Positions 35,345 through 44,232 of a stretch of DNA of 62,896 nucleotides are shown piece after piece. Under the pieces are notes generated by a model. That model ran no database searches and was not told the origin of the DNA. It saw nothing but the letters and a program-made list of their open reading frames with translations. The stretch is from positions 1-62,896 of the forward strand of contig JANXCE010000010.1 of NCBI GenBank assembly GCA_025059715.1, written 5' to 3'. The position numbers were made by a program, and so were the translations under genes. The stretch comes from Caldimicrobium sp. Lineage in GTDB: Bacteria; Desulfobacterota; Thermodesulfobacteria; Thermodesulfobacteriales; Thermodesulfobacteriaceae. How positions within the stretch are numbered: the stretch's first letter is position 1; every line of letters starts with the position of its first letter.

Positions 35345-35689
35345 ATGGAGACCCTTATGATCCTCTTTCAGATAATTTTAGCTATCCTTATTGTGCTTAT
35401 AGTGCTTGTTAATGTGACCAAAGGTTCTGAATATGGAGCTGTTTTTCGGGGAGCAGAGGTTATCTTTGGAGGAGCAGGACCAACAAGCTTCTTAAACAAG
35501 GTAACTATGTTCCTTGTAGTGCTATTCTTTTTAAACTCCCTTTTGTTGACTAAGGTTTCCTCGCAAAAACATAAAATCTCTCTGCCTGATAAACCCGCTC
35601 CCACTAAAGAAGCTCCAAAGACACCCCCTGTTCCTACACCTTTACCTATTCCTCCCAAGGAAGTCCCTGGTAAGGCACCTACAAATTAG
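35345..35689 (+). CDS. secG: Preprotein translocase subunit SecG
   Basis: A 114-aa protein with two membrane helices (about 5-25 and 50-70) around the loop GAVFRGAEVIFGGAGPTSFL, the SecG signature. The proline-rich tail after residue 75 is longer than in E. coli. It assists SecA-driven export. The stop is directly followed by the dxr ATG. It opens the plus-strand run secG-dxr-rseP-tsaB-dppB-dppC. Confidence 0.92.
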   Translation: METLMILFQIILAILIVLIVLVNVTKGSEYGAVFRGAEVIFGGAGPTSFLNKVTMFLVVLFFLNSLLLTKVSSQKHKISLPDKPAPTKEAPKTPPVPTPLPIPPKEVPGKAPTN

Positions 35690-36868
35690 ATGAAAAATAT
35701 CGTTATAATTGGTTCTACCGGTTCCATTGGCACCTCCGCAATTGAGGTCGTAAAGGAATTTCCTGATAAATTTCGAATCATAGGTTTATCCGCTAAGACC
35801 CAGCTAGAAAAACTAAGAGTTCAAGGAGAAACCTTTAGAGTGCCCTTTCTTGCAGTTGAAACTAAGGAAAGTGCCGTTTGGCTTAGATCTCAACTCAGCT
35901 ATCCCGCAGAGATTTTAGTGGGTGATGAGGGCCTTGTAGAGCTTGCTCAATTAAAGGAAGGGGATGTGGTTCTAATTGGTATTGCAGGTATCAAGGGACT
36001 AATTCCTGCCTACTATGCCTTAAAAGCGGGGAAAAGGGTAGCCTTAGCTAATAAGGAATCCATTGTATCCGCAGGAGAATTATTGAAAGAGATAGCCAGA
36101 GAACACGGTGGAGAAATAATCCCAGTTGACAGCGAACATTCTGCCCTCTTTCAATTACTGCGCTGTGATGAGAAAAAGTATGTTAAAAAGTTGATTTTAA
36201 CCGCCTCAGGAGGTCCCTTTTTGACTTGGGATCCTAAGGATTTTGACAAAATTACCCCCGATTTAGCCCTAAAACACCCTACATGGCAAATGGGACCAAG
36301 AATCACGATTGATTCCGCAACTTTAATAAATAAAGGGTTGGAAATTATAGAAGCCAAAATTCTCTTTGATTTTCCCCTGGAGGCTATAGAGGTAATTATT
36401 CATCCTCAAAGTGTGGTGCATAGCTTAGTGGAATTAGAAGATGGAACAATTTTAGCCCATCTAAGTTTGCCCGATATGCGTCTTCCTATAAGTTATGCTT
36501 TAAACTATCCTGAGAGGAATACCCTTAGCCTAAACACACTGGATCTCACAGCTATAGGAAGCCTAAACTTCCAGAAGGTAGATTGGGAGAAATTTCCCTG
36601 TCTAAGGCTTGCCTACGAGGTAGCTCGCCTCGGGCCTCCCTATCCTCTTATACTTGAAGCCAGTGATGAAGCCCTTGTTGAGGCCTTCCTTGAAAGAAAG
36701 ATCTCCTTCAGAGAAATTTCATACTATATTGAAAAAACTTTAAATGAATTTAAATTTTTCACAAAACCAGAAAAAGACTTAAATAGTTATTTAACTCTCC
36801 ATCAAGAGGTGAAAACTTTTACGAAGCAACTTATTGAGAGGGAAAAACTATGTGGATTTACATCATAG
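35690..36868 (+). CDS. dxr: 1-deoxy-D-xylulose-5-phosphate reductoisomerase
   Basis: A 392-aa NADPH enzyme of the non-mevalonate isoprenoid pathway. NADPH site GSTGSIGTSAIEVV near the N-terminus; catalytic/metal segments NKESIV, PVDSEHSALFQ and LTASGGPF; MGPRITIDSATLINKGLEIIEA-type text with IDSATL, and IHPQSVVHSLVE. It starts on the base after the secG stop and overlaps rseP by 19 bases. Isoprenoids feed menaquinone and undecaprenyl-phosphate. Confidence 0.97.
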   Translation: MKNIVIIGSTGSIGTSAIEVVKEFPDKFRIIGLSAKTQLEKLRVQGETFRVPFLAVETKESAVWLRSQLSYPAEILVGDEGLVELAQLKEGDVVLIGIAGIKGLIPAYYALKAGKRVALANKESIVSAGELLKEIAREHGGEIIPVDSEHSALFQLLRCDEKKYVKKLILTASGGPFLTWDPKDFDKITPDLALKHPTWQMGPRITIDSATLINKGLEIIEAKILFDFPLEAIEVIIHPQSVVHSLVELEDGTILAHLSLPDMRLPISYALNYPERNTLSLNTLDLTAIGSLNFQKVDWEKFPCLRLAYEVARLGPPYPLILEASDEALVEAFLERKISFREISYYIEKTLNEFKFFTKPEKDLNSYLTLHQEVKTFTKQLIEREKLCGFTS

Positions 36869-37932
36869 CTACCATAGTAGTTATAGGAATTCTGGTGTTT
36901 GTGCATGAATTAGGCCATTTTTGGGCGGCAAGACGAATGGGAGTAAGGGTAGAAATCTTCTCCATTGGTTTTGGTCCTAAAATTTTAAGTTTTGTAAGAG
37001 GTGATACTGAATACCGAATATCTTCCATTCCCTTTGGTGGTTATGTGAAATTATATGGTGAACATCCGGACATCCTGCCTTCTATTATAGAAAAGGAAAA
37101 GGCCTTTGCCTTTAAGAAGACCTGGCAAAAAGCCCTTATAGTCTTAGCTGGTCCTCTGGCTAACTTTCTCTTTGCCTTCCTTGCCTTTTGGTTAATCTTC
37201 ACCTTAATAGGTAAAACCTATACACCGCCTAAAATTGGAGAAATTCTTCCTTCTAGTCCTGCAGAGATAGCAGGACTTCAAGTGGGAGATCACATTCTGG
37301 AGATAGATGGTAAAAAAATCAAAAGTTTTGAGGAGCTGCTGATGGACTTAAGACAAAGGGACACATCTGCTCCAATTTTTTTAAAGATCAAAAGAGGAGA
37401 AGAAATCCTTGATATTTGGGTTACACCCCAAATGGTTGAAGGAACAAATCTTTTTGGAAAAAAGACGCGCATTCCTATGTTAGGGATTAAAGCTTCTCCA
37501 GAGCGGTTACAGGAGAGACTTAATCCACTTTCCGCTTTTATATTGGCAGGGGAAAGAGTTTATGACTTTACCGCACTTACCTTTTTAGCCATTTTTAAAC
37601 TCTTTACTGGGGAGCTACCCTTTTCCACCTTAGGAGGCCCCATCACCATAGGCAAGTTTGCTGGAGAATCCGCTAAAATGGGCCTTATGGCCTTTTTTAC
37701 CTTCATGGCTCTTCTCTCTATAAATCTTGCGGTAATCAACATCTTACCTCTTCCTATGTTAGACGGAGGACATTTGGTAATCTTTGCCATTGAAGCCCTT
37801 AAAGGTAGCCCTCTACCACTGAAAACTCAAGAACTACTCTTTAAAATAGGTCTCATACTTATTATAGGTCTCACTGTTGTAGTTTTTTATAATGACATAA
37901 TCAGATTATTATCTGGATGGAAACTCCCCTAA
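36850..37932 (+). CDS. rseP: Site-2 protease RseP
   Basis: A 360-aa intramembrane zinc metalloprotease. The HExxH motif is VHELGHFWAARRMG at residues 19-23; the second metal motif LPLPMLDGGHL is near the C-terminus. One PDZ domain in the middle includes EILPSSPAEIAGLQVGDHIL. In E. coli RseP cleaves anti-sigma factor and leftover signal peptides. It overlaps dxr and tsaB; dxr-rseP order is common. Confidence 0.95.
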   Translation: MWIYIIATIVVIGILVFVHELGHFWAARRMGVRVEIFSIGFGPKILSFVRGDTEYRISSIPFGGYVKLYGEHPDILPSIIEKEKAFAFKKTWQKALIVLAGPLANFLFAFLAFWLIFTLIGKTYTPPKIGEILPSSPAEIAGLQVGDHILEIDGKKIKSFEELLMDLRQRDTSAPIFLKIKRGEEILDIWVTPQMVEGTNLFGKKTRIPMLGIKASPERLQERLNPLSAFILAGERVYDFTALTFLAIFKLFTGELPFSTLGGPITIGKFAGESAKMGLMAFFTFMALLSINLAVINILPLPMLDGGHLVIFAIEALKGSPLPLKTQELLFKIGLILIIGLTVVVFYNDIIRLLSGWKLP

Positions 37933-38618
37933 TCCTTGCCATAGAGACCGCTGGACAAAGAGGAGGGCTTGCCCTTTATCAAGAGGGTCTAATAGCGGAA
38001 ATAAACTTCTATGCGAAACAGTCCTATTCCACCATCCTCTTTGAGTATCTCCCCAAGATTTTACAACAAACGAACAAAAGGCTCCAAGATATTCAGTATA
38101 TAGCGGTAGATGTTGGACCAGGAAGCTTTACAGGACTAAGAATCGGCCTCTCAGTAGTAAAAGCCCTCTCCTTGGTAGGAAATTTTCCAATACTTCCTAT
38201 AATAAGTCTGGAGAGTTTAGCCTTTAGATTTTGGGGAACTTCCCTACCTATAGTATCTCTTATAGACGCCTACACCAAAGAGGTTTATGTGGGAATCTAT
38301 AAACACACTCCTGCAGGCTTAGTAACCGTTAAGGAGCCAACCCTACTTTTCTACAAAGAAGTCCCTAAATTGATTCAAGAGAGAGCCCTTTTTGTCAGTG
38401 AGTCCTTGGAGAAATGGGAAAACTTTCTCTCCTCACAATTGGGAGATCTTTTTGTTAAACCTCCCTTCAAGGTCTCTCTAAAGGCAAGCCTCCTTTCTGA
38501 GCTTGCCTGGGTAAAATGGCAAAGAGGGGAGCTCCTGCCCCTTGATGCCGAAGCCATTTTTCCCCTTTATCTAAAAGCCTCGGAGGCGGAGAGAAAAAAA
38601 TGTTCATCTACATTATAA
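37917..38618 (+). CDS. tsaB: tRNA threonylcarbamoyladenosine protein TsaB
   Basis: A 233-aa ASKHA-fold protein. Family marks: LAIETAGQRGGLAL at the N-terminus, then VDVGPGSFTGLRIGLSVVKA. TsaB scaffolds TsaD in t6A37 formation on ANN-decoding tRNAs. It overlaps rseP by 16 and the permease gene by 19 bases, so all are on one transcript. Confidence 0.94.
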   Translation: METPLILAIETAGQRGGLALYQEGLIAEINFYAKQSYSTILFEYLPKILQQTNKRLQDIQYIAVDVGPGSFTGLRIGLSVVKALSLVGNFPILPIISLESLAFRFWGTSLPIVSLIDAYTKEVYVGIYKHTPAGLVTVKEPTLLFYKEVPKLIQERALFVSESLEKWENFLSSQLGDLFVKPPFKVSLKASLLSELAWVKWQRGELLPLDAEAIFPLYLKASEAERKKCSSTL

Positions 38619-39586
38619 AAAGACTCTTAATAATGCTTGTTACCTTTTGGGGTATAACTGTTATATCTTTTGGTATACTTCATCTTGCCCCTGGTGGCCC
38701 CTTAAGCCCTCTTACAGATTTTAATCCCAAAATGACCCCGGAATTTCGAGAAAAATTAATAAAAATGTATGGTTTAGATAAACCCCTTCATATTCAATAT
38801 TGGAATTGGCTAAAAGGCATACTTAAGCTGGATTTTGGAAGATCCTTTTCCTTAGACCAAAGACCAGTATGGGATAAAATAAAAGAAAGACTACCAGTAA
38901 CTCTCTTAATAAATAGTTTAGCCCTTTTACTGATTATTTTGATAAGTATTCCCCTTGGGGTTTTCTCCGCTGTTAGAGCGGGATCTAAAACTGACCAATT
39001 TTTTACCTTTATTACCCTTTTTGGCTATGCTATGCCCAGTTTTTGGCTAGCCCTAATGCTAATGATGATTTTTGGGGTCAAACTCCAGCTCTTACCTATC
39101 TCTGGACTTCACTCCGTGGTGGGATACGAGCAGATGACGACCTGGGAAAAAATTTGGGATTGGACAAGACACCTCATCTGTCCTCTTTTTGTAGCTACCT
39201 TTGGAGGTATAGCGGGATTCTCCCGGTATCTCAGAAACTCTCTCGTTGAAGTTTTACAAGCCGATTATATCACCTATGCCAGAGCCAAGGGACTTCCAGA
39301 AAGGGTAATAATTTATAAACACGCTCTAAGAAATGCCCTTCTTCCCATGATTACTCTTCTTGGGTTGTCCCTACCGGGTTTAATTGGAGGAAGTGTTATC
39401 TTTGAAACTATATTTGGCATCCCTGGCTTAGGGCAACTTATGTGGCAAGCGGTCATGGGAAGAGATTATCCTGTAATTATGGCAAACCTAATATTAGTCT
39501 CCATCCTTACACTTCTGGGTAACTTCCTTGCAGACCTGGGATACGCTCTGGCGGATCCCAGAATAAGACTCGGAGAGAAGAGATAA
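38600..39586 (+). CDS. ABC transporter permease, DppB/OppB type
   Basis: A 328-aa inner-membrane permease of the peptide/nickel/oligosaccharide ABC class with six predicted helices. The start IKRLLIMLVTFWGITVISF, the LAPGGPL segment, MYGLDKPLHIQYWNW, and the EAA-like loop YITYARAKGLPERVIIYKHALRNALLP are characteristic. It pairs with the DppC-like gene 3 bases downstream. No binding protein or ATPase gene is next to it, so substrate is unknown. Confidence 0.93.
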   Translation: MFIYIIKRLLIMLVTFWGITVISFGILHLAPGGPLSPLTDFNPKMTPEFREKLIKMYGLDKPLHIQYWNWLKGILKLDFGRSFSLDQRPVWDKIKERLPVTLLINSLALLLIILISIPLGVFSAVRAGSKTDQFFTFITLFGYAMPSFWLALMLMMIFGVKLQLLPISGLHSVVGYEQMTTWEKIWDWTRHLICPLFVATFGGIAGFSRYLRNSLVEVLQADYITYARAKGLPERVIIYKHALRNALLPMITLLGLSLPGLIGGSVIFETIFGIPGLGQLMWQAVMGRDYPVIMANLILVSILTLLGNFLADLGYALADPRIRLGEKR

Positions 39587-39589
39587 GAG

Positions 39590-40408
39590 ATGCTTCGACG
39601 AATAGTAGAAACTAAACAAGGCCTATTTTCATTAGTTATTCTGATGACTTTGCTTTTCATCGCTCTTTTTGGGCCAAGCTTTTATCCCTATCATCCTAAT
39701 GAAATTAATGTTCATGCGATTTTACAAGGACCAAGTCTTAAGCATCCCCTGGGCACTGATCTCCTTGGACGGGACCTCCTAAGTAGAATGATTTATGGAG
39801 CAAGAATATCCCTTCAAGTGAGCGTAGTCGCTGTAGGTATCTCCCTGGTTATAGGAATTGTCTTAGGGACTCTTGCCGGCTACTTAGGGGGTTTAGTGGA
39901 TCAAATTATCTCCCGTTTGATTGATATAATGCTTTGCTTTCCTACTATTTTCTTAATTCTTGCGGTAATAGCCTATTTAGAGCCCTCTATTATTAACATT
40001 ATGATTGTTATTGGATTAACAAGCTGGATGGGTGTGGCAAGACTAATTAGAGCAGAATTTCTCACTCTTAAAGAGAGAGAATTTGTGCTTGCGGCCAAGA
40101 TTTATGGTGCAAGCACCTTTAGAATAATTTTTAGACATATCCTACCAAATGCATTACCACCAGTGTTAGTATCTGCCTCCCTGGGTATGGGACAAGCCAT
40201 ATTGATTGAATCCGCACTCTCCTTTTTGGGAATAGGGGTGCAACCGCCAACTCCTTCCTGGGGCAACCTGCTCATTGAAGGTAAGGAAACCCTGGAAATT
40301 GCTTGGTGGCTTTCTATATTTCCAGGTTTGGCTATATTACTGACCGTATTAGCCTTTCTCCTTTTAGGTGAAACCCTGCAGGATGTCTTGAATCCACGAA
40401 GGCGCTAA
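39590..40408 (+). CDS. ABC transporter permease, DppC/OppC type
   Basis: A 272-aa permease, partner of the gene just upstream. It has HPLGTDLLGRDLLSRMIYG, the DppC N-terminal signature, and an EAA loop REFVLAAKIYGASTFRIIF followed by HILPNALPPVLV. It is the last gene of the secG run; the convergent tRNA-Leu begins directly after its stop. Confidence 0.93.
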   Translation: MLRRIVETKQGLFSLVILMTLLFIALFGPSFYPYHPNEINVHAILQGPSLKHPLGTDLLGRDLLSRMIYGARISLQVSVVAVGISLVIGIVLGTLAGYLGGLVDQIISRLIDIMLCFPTIFLILAVIAYLEPSIINIMIVIGLTSWMGVARLIRAEFLTLKEREFVLAAKIYGASTFRIIFRHILPNALPPVLVSASLGMGQAILIESALSFLGIGVQPPTPSWGNLLIEGKETLEIAWWLSIFPGLAILLTVLAFLLLGETLQDVLNPRRR

Positions 40409-40409
40409 A

Positions 40410-40494
40410 TGCCGAGGGCGGGACTCGAACCCGCACGGGAATGAACCCACTAGCCCCTCAAGCCAGCGCGTCTACCTAATTCCGCCACCTCGGC
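40410..40494 (-). tRNA. tRNA-Leu(GAG)
   Basis: Minus strand: acceptor GCCGAGG pairs with CCTCGGC, discriminator A (complement of 40410). The anticodon stem CTGGC/GCTAG encloses loop TTGAGGG, anticodon GAG. A long variable arm and T arm with GGTTCGAGTCC complete a class II tRNA. CCA is not encoded. Confidence 0.95.
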
Positions 40495-40503
40495 TTTTAA
40501 AAT

Positions 40504-40531
40504 AATATAACCCTATATGAACCTTTGTCAA
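40504..40531 (-). promoter_or_regulatory. Promoter of tRNA-Leu(GAG)
   Basis: Minus strand TTGACA (40531-40526), 16-base spacer, TATATT (40509-40504), 9 bases before the mature tRNA. Confidence 0.6.
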
Positions 40532-40564
40532 GTCCTCTAAAAATACCCACTTTCCGAAGTAGTT

Positions 40565-40996
40565 TTACTTTACTTCAAATTCAGCTACCCAGAGATCATG
40601 GAGATTACAAAAACTTGTAGCATAAAGCTTACCTTTGAATCCCTGGGGTAGCGAATAGGTAGATCTCGCTTCTCTATCATTTGGAGTAAAAACCTTTCCT
40701 CCCAGAAAATTTCCCCTCTCATCAACAAGGGTATGTCTTACTATAAAATGGGCATCAGTCATTACGTGGTAGGTAAATACGGTCACTTTGTCTCCTTGAA
40801 CCTCAATTATAGGAACATGACTACCCGCCTTCCCCTTCCAGATACCTTCATTATCCTTAGTATATACAATAGCCCTAAGATAAGGAGGGAGATTGGCAGG
40901 CAAGAAGGCATAAGCCTCCCTAACACTTAAAATATCAAGAACACCTAAACCTCCCACACCAGCTAAAAAAACCTTCATAAAATTTCTCCTATTCAT
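40565..40996 (-). CDS. Tat-exported superoxide reductase-like (neelaredoxin-type) protein
   Basis: A 143-aa protein with a twin-arginine signal (MNRRNFMKVFLAGVGGLG) and a desulfoferrodoxin/superoxide reductase domain. All five expected iron ligands are present: His60 in SHVPIIE, His77 and His83 in YHVMTDAHF, Cys130 and His133 in FCNLHDLW. The usual Glu-Lys before the first ligand (EKHVP) is replaced by Gly-Ser, so the catalytic lysine is absent or elsewhere. No N-terminal rubredoxin-like domain. It probably works in the periplasm, reducing superoxide to peroxide; an electron-transfer or sulfur role cannot be excluded. GGAGGTGG precedes the ATG. Confidence 0.82.
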   Translation of the reverse strand: MNRRNFMKVFLAGVGGLGVLDILSVREAYAFLPANLPPYLRAIVYTKDNEGIWKGKAGSHVPIIEVQGDKVTVFTYHVMTDAHFIVRHTLVDERGNFLGGKVFTPNDREARSTYSLPQGFKGKLYATSFCNLHDLWVAEFEVK

Positions 40997-41230
40997 AATC
41001 CACCTCCCAAAAATTAAAATTTGTTTTTTATATTATTTAACATATATAACTTTAATTTCAACTATTTGTAAAGTTAATTTTTTGTTAAAAAATAGTATAA
41101 TTTTTCTAAAATTTTGGATTTTAATAAAATAAAACTTTATTTTATATCTTCTCCTCCCCTACCTCCCCCTGCATAAGTTCAAGGTCTTTTTAGCTTCTCA
41201 CTAACTCCTTCTCCCATCAAAGACTTAAAA

Positions 41231-41858
41231 ATGCTGCAAAGACTTGAAGCAATCAAAGATGCATCCCAAAGAAGAGAAATCGCCTTTAGACTAAAGGTCA
41301 TCGAATTTTACAACTCCTTTGGCACCAAAGCCACTATTGACCAAAGAGAAAATGTTCAAAGAGGTGGCGAATGAGGTAATAGAATTTATCCTGAGTTATA
41401 GGAGAGAACATCCTTGCATACAGGGACAAAGAAGCTTAAGCCCTTGGGATATAGATTTTGGAGGGAGAGGGGTATAAAGAAAGGGGGTAAGTTTGAGGAG
41501 AGGTAGTGAAGAAGCTTTAGTTTTTATGGCTGACGGGAAGGTTTATTTAGTGGGAGATGAGGGTGTGAAGGATGTGGCTAGTAGATTTAGATTTGCCTAT
41601 TAAGAGTAGTCATCTATCGAGTAGCATTGGGAGGGACTTTTGGAGATGTTGGATGAGGAGTTTATTGAATATAAGGAGTGGATGTTGAAGGATGATTTGG
41701 AGGAGTTTAATAGAGAGCTTATGAGGAACTTGATATGGTATAATACGGAGAGGGTGCATAGTGGTCTTGGGAATGTATCGCCTTTGGAGTGGATTTGTTA
41801 TAAATTTTATGAGAATTCCCCTCAGTCTAAAATCATATGGACTTATACATTATCTTGA
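41231..41858 (+). mobile_element. Decayed insertion sequence (IS3/IS481-like transposase pseudogene)
   Basis: It opens with MLQRLEAIKDASQRREIAFR, like the helix-turn-helix start of these transposases, then frameshifts several times. The last part reads in frame from 41640 to 41858: RNLIWYNTERVHSGLGNVS then PLEWICYKF, the usual integrase-core ending. The sequence around its stop recurs in reverse at 200-300. No inverted repeat could be delimited. Confidence 0.7.
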
Positions 41859-41910
41859 CTTATTACATTTTTATCTGCATAATAATTATAAAAAAAGTGG
41901 AGGTATTGCT

Positions 41911-42198
41911 ATGGGTATTTATATCGTTTTAAGTAAACTTACTGATTCAGGCAGAGAAACTCTTAAAGAAAAACCTCATCGAATTTTTGAAGTAAACAAG
42001 GAACTTGAAGCCATGGGTATCAAAGTCTTACAACAATATGCGGTCTTAGGTCCCTACGATTTTGTCAATATTATTGAGGCTCCCGACAACGAAACAGTTA
42101 TGAAAATGTCTATAGAGTTAGGTTCTAGAGGATCTGTGGAGCTCATGAGTCTCCCAGCAATTAGGGTTGATGACCTTCTAAAAATCTTAGGAAAGTAA
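41911..42198 (+). CDS. GYD domain protein
   Basis: A 95-aa protein (PF08734-type) beginning IYIVLSKLTDSGRETLKEKP. The middle LQQYAVLGPYDFVNIIEAPD contains the GPYDFV motif that names the family. These proteins have a ferredoxin-like fold and no assigned reaction. GTGGAGGT stands 7 bases before the ATG; the frame open to 41761 is IS debris. A terminator follows directly. Confidence 0.88.
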   Translation: MGIYIVLSKLTDSGRETLKEKPHRIFEVNKELEAMGIKVLQQYAVLGPYDFVNIIEAPDNETVMKMSIELGSRGSVELMSLPAIRVDDLLKILGK

Positions 42199-42202
42199 TT
42201 TT

Positions 42203-42238
42203 CGCAAAAAAGGGGCCCTCCTTCCGCCCCTCTTTTTA
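42203..42238 (+). terminator. Rho-independent terminator after the GYD gene
   Basis: Stem AGGGGC (42211-42216) with GCCCCT (42226-42231), a 9-base loop, an A-run before and CTTTTT after. The flanking A- and T-runs make it usable in both directions, serving the convergent helicase remnant too. Confidence 0.8.
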
Positions 42239-42245
42239 GGATTTT

Positions 42246-43329
42246 TTATATTTCTTTATATACTTCGGTGTTATTTTTTATCTTTCTAAGAATAAAACTC
42301 AAATATTTGTTTTCTGAGGGAGTCAAGAGGGAAATAGCGGTTCCCTCTCTCCCTGCTCTTCCTGGCCTTCCTATTCTATGAATATAAAAATTTAAATCCT
42401 TTCATCTTTAATATCCAAACCCCTTGAAGCTATATCGGTAGCTACTAAAATATGAAAGGATCCTTGTCGAAAATTTTTTAAAACACTTTCTCTCCTCTTT
42501 TGTGAATAATCTCCATGGAGGGCTTCAACTTTAAATCCTAACCCTTTCAACTCCGTAGCGAGCTCTTGTGCTTCTCTTTTGGTATGAGTAAAAATAATAG
42601 TTTTATTATTAGGTGATGATTGAAGTATTTTAATTAACTTATCCTTTAAACCTCTTTCTGGGATTTGATAAAACTTTTGCCTTATAGCTTTCAGTGTGGG
42701 CTCTTCAGGTTTAATTTTCACTACTCCATAGTCCTCTCTAAGAAATTTCTCCGCAAGAGACACAACTTCCTTACTAAAGGTAGCGGAAAAGAGCAAGGTT
42801 TGTCTCTCTTGGTTTGTAGCTGAAATAATCTCTTCCATATCCTCTATAAAACCCATATCAAGCATCCTATCCGCTTCATCTAAGACTAAATAATTAATCT
42901 TGTGTAGTTTAGGTATCCTTTATTAAGAAGGTCTTTTACCCTCCCGAGAGTTCCTACCACAATATTATTGAGACCCTTCTTTAGAAAATCAATTTGTCTT
43001 TGTAGAGGCTTTCCTCCATATATAGTTAAAACGAATAATCTCTTAAATTTTCCCAAACTTTTGAGTTCCTCTGAAACTTGAAGAGCAAGTTCTCTCGTTG
43101 GCACGAGAATTAAAGCCTGAACTCCTCTAACTTTCGGGGTAACTCTCTCTACAACTGGAATACCGTAAGCGGATGTTTTCCCAGTCCCAGTTTGAGCTTG
43201 AACAATTAAATCCTTTCCCAAAAGAACCTGGGGAATAACTTCCTTTTGAACCTCTGTTGGTGTTTCATAAAGCAATGCTCCAATACCTGCTAAGAACTCT
43301 TTTGATAACCCAAAATCCTTAAATAACAT
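42246..43329 (-). pseudogene. DEAD-box RNA helicase pseudogene
   Basis: Three pieces of one helicase. 43329-42886 holds the Q-motif region and Walker A (AQTGTGKTSAYG, PTRELALQ). A single-base shift near 42890 breaks it just before the motif LVLDEADRMLDMGF, which continues in another frame to 42392 (LLFSATFSKE, IIFTHTKREAQ, VATDIASRGLDIKDE). A second lesion removes the stretch normally following the GLDIK motif; a third frame then reads YIHRIGRPGRAGREGTAIS to a stop at 42246-42248. With at least two frame changes and an internal deletion the gene is inactive. An AGGAGG site still stands before the ATG. Confidence 0.88.
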
Positions 43330-43466
43330 TTAAAAATCCTCCTTTAGTTTTTTTGAGGAGAGGGACTCAAAAGAAAAAGAAATAATTCAGATCTTTTTGA
43401 GGCTCGCTCCTCGATGTGATAATAACAATGATAATACTTTTTTTTTCGAAAAGAAAAGATTAAATT

Positions 43467-44210
43467 TTAGACTAAATTTTTTTCAACTCTCTTAATCTCT
43501 TTACGCGACAGCTTACTTAGATCTTCTTTTACAGCATAAAGAACTTTAAATTTATTATTTAGCTCCTCTAAAAGAGCTTCTTTTTTGGTAGGGGCTAAGT
43601 CTTCAATTCTAAGAAAGACCATTCTCTTTTGTTCTGGAACTGCTCCCACACTCTCACCACCTTCCACGGGAAAAGCAGCCTCTAATCTCCAAGTCAACAA
43701 GCTGTGCACTGCTACTTCAAACCTTTTTAGGATGTCAAAGAGCTCTGAAAGTTCATGGTGATGATTGATAAGTAAGCTAATCTGATAGGGACTATAATAT
43801 ATACCTGTTATATTAACAAAAAGCTTAAAGATATCGGTCTGAGTAATAATGCCAACCACATAGCCCTCTTCATCCACTACGGGAAGACCTGAAATCTTGT
43901 TTTCTAACATTAAAGCTGCCGCATATTCCACTGTATCTTCTGGACTTACTGTAAAGGGATCTTTAGTCATAATATCCTTAAGGGTCATCTCTGATAGAAG
44001 ATAATACATTTCATGAACATCCAGGGCCATAATCTTTGAAGGGGTCACCTCTTTTATATCTCGGTCGGTAACAATTCCTACTAATTTCCCATTCCTGGTT
44101 ACCGGTATCCTTCTTATTTGATGCTCCTTTAAAACTTGTAAAGCCTTCATAATGGAGGTATTTTCATCTAAGGTTATTACATGTTTGGACATCCAATCTT
44201 TAACTAACAT
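43467..44210 (-). CDS. CBS-domain pair protein with C-terminal ACT-like region
   Basis: A 247-aa cytoplasmic protein. The first CBS motif (3-60) includes MSKHVITLDENTSIMKALQ and RRIPVTRNGKLVGIVTDRD; the second (78-135) includes DIMTKDPFTVSPEDTVEYAA and GLPVVDEEGYVVGIITQTD. Residues 140-225 look like an ACT-type regulatory domain, as in AcuB-like proteins. It probably senses adenine nucleotides; the target is unknown. AGGAGG lies just before the ATG. Confidence 0.85.
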   Translation of the reverse strand: MLVKDWMSKHVITLDENTSIMKALQVLKEHQIRRIPVTRNGKLVGIVTDRDIKEVTPSKIMALDVHEMYYLLSEMTLKDIMTKDPFTVSPEDTVEYAAALMLENKISGLPVVDEEGYVVGIITQTDIFKLFVNITGIYYSPYQISLLINHHHELSELFDILKRFEVAVHSLLTWRLEAAFPVEGGESVGAVPEQKRMVFLRIEDLAPTKKEALLEELNNKFKVLYAVKEDLSKLSRKEIKRVEKNLV

Positions 44211-44232
44211 ATTAACCTCCTGTTAATGAATC

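Noticed and set aside
40565-40996. SoxY-like sulfur carrier
   Set aside because: Tat signal and size fit, but the C-terminal GGCGG-type motif is absent and all five superoxide reductase iron ligands are present.
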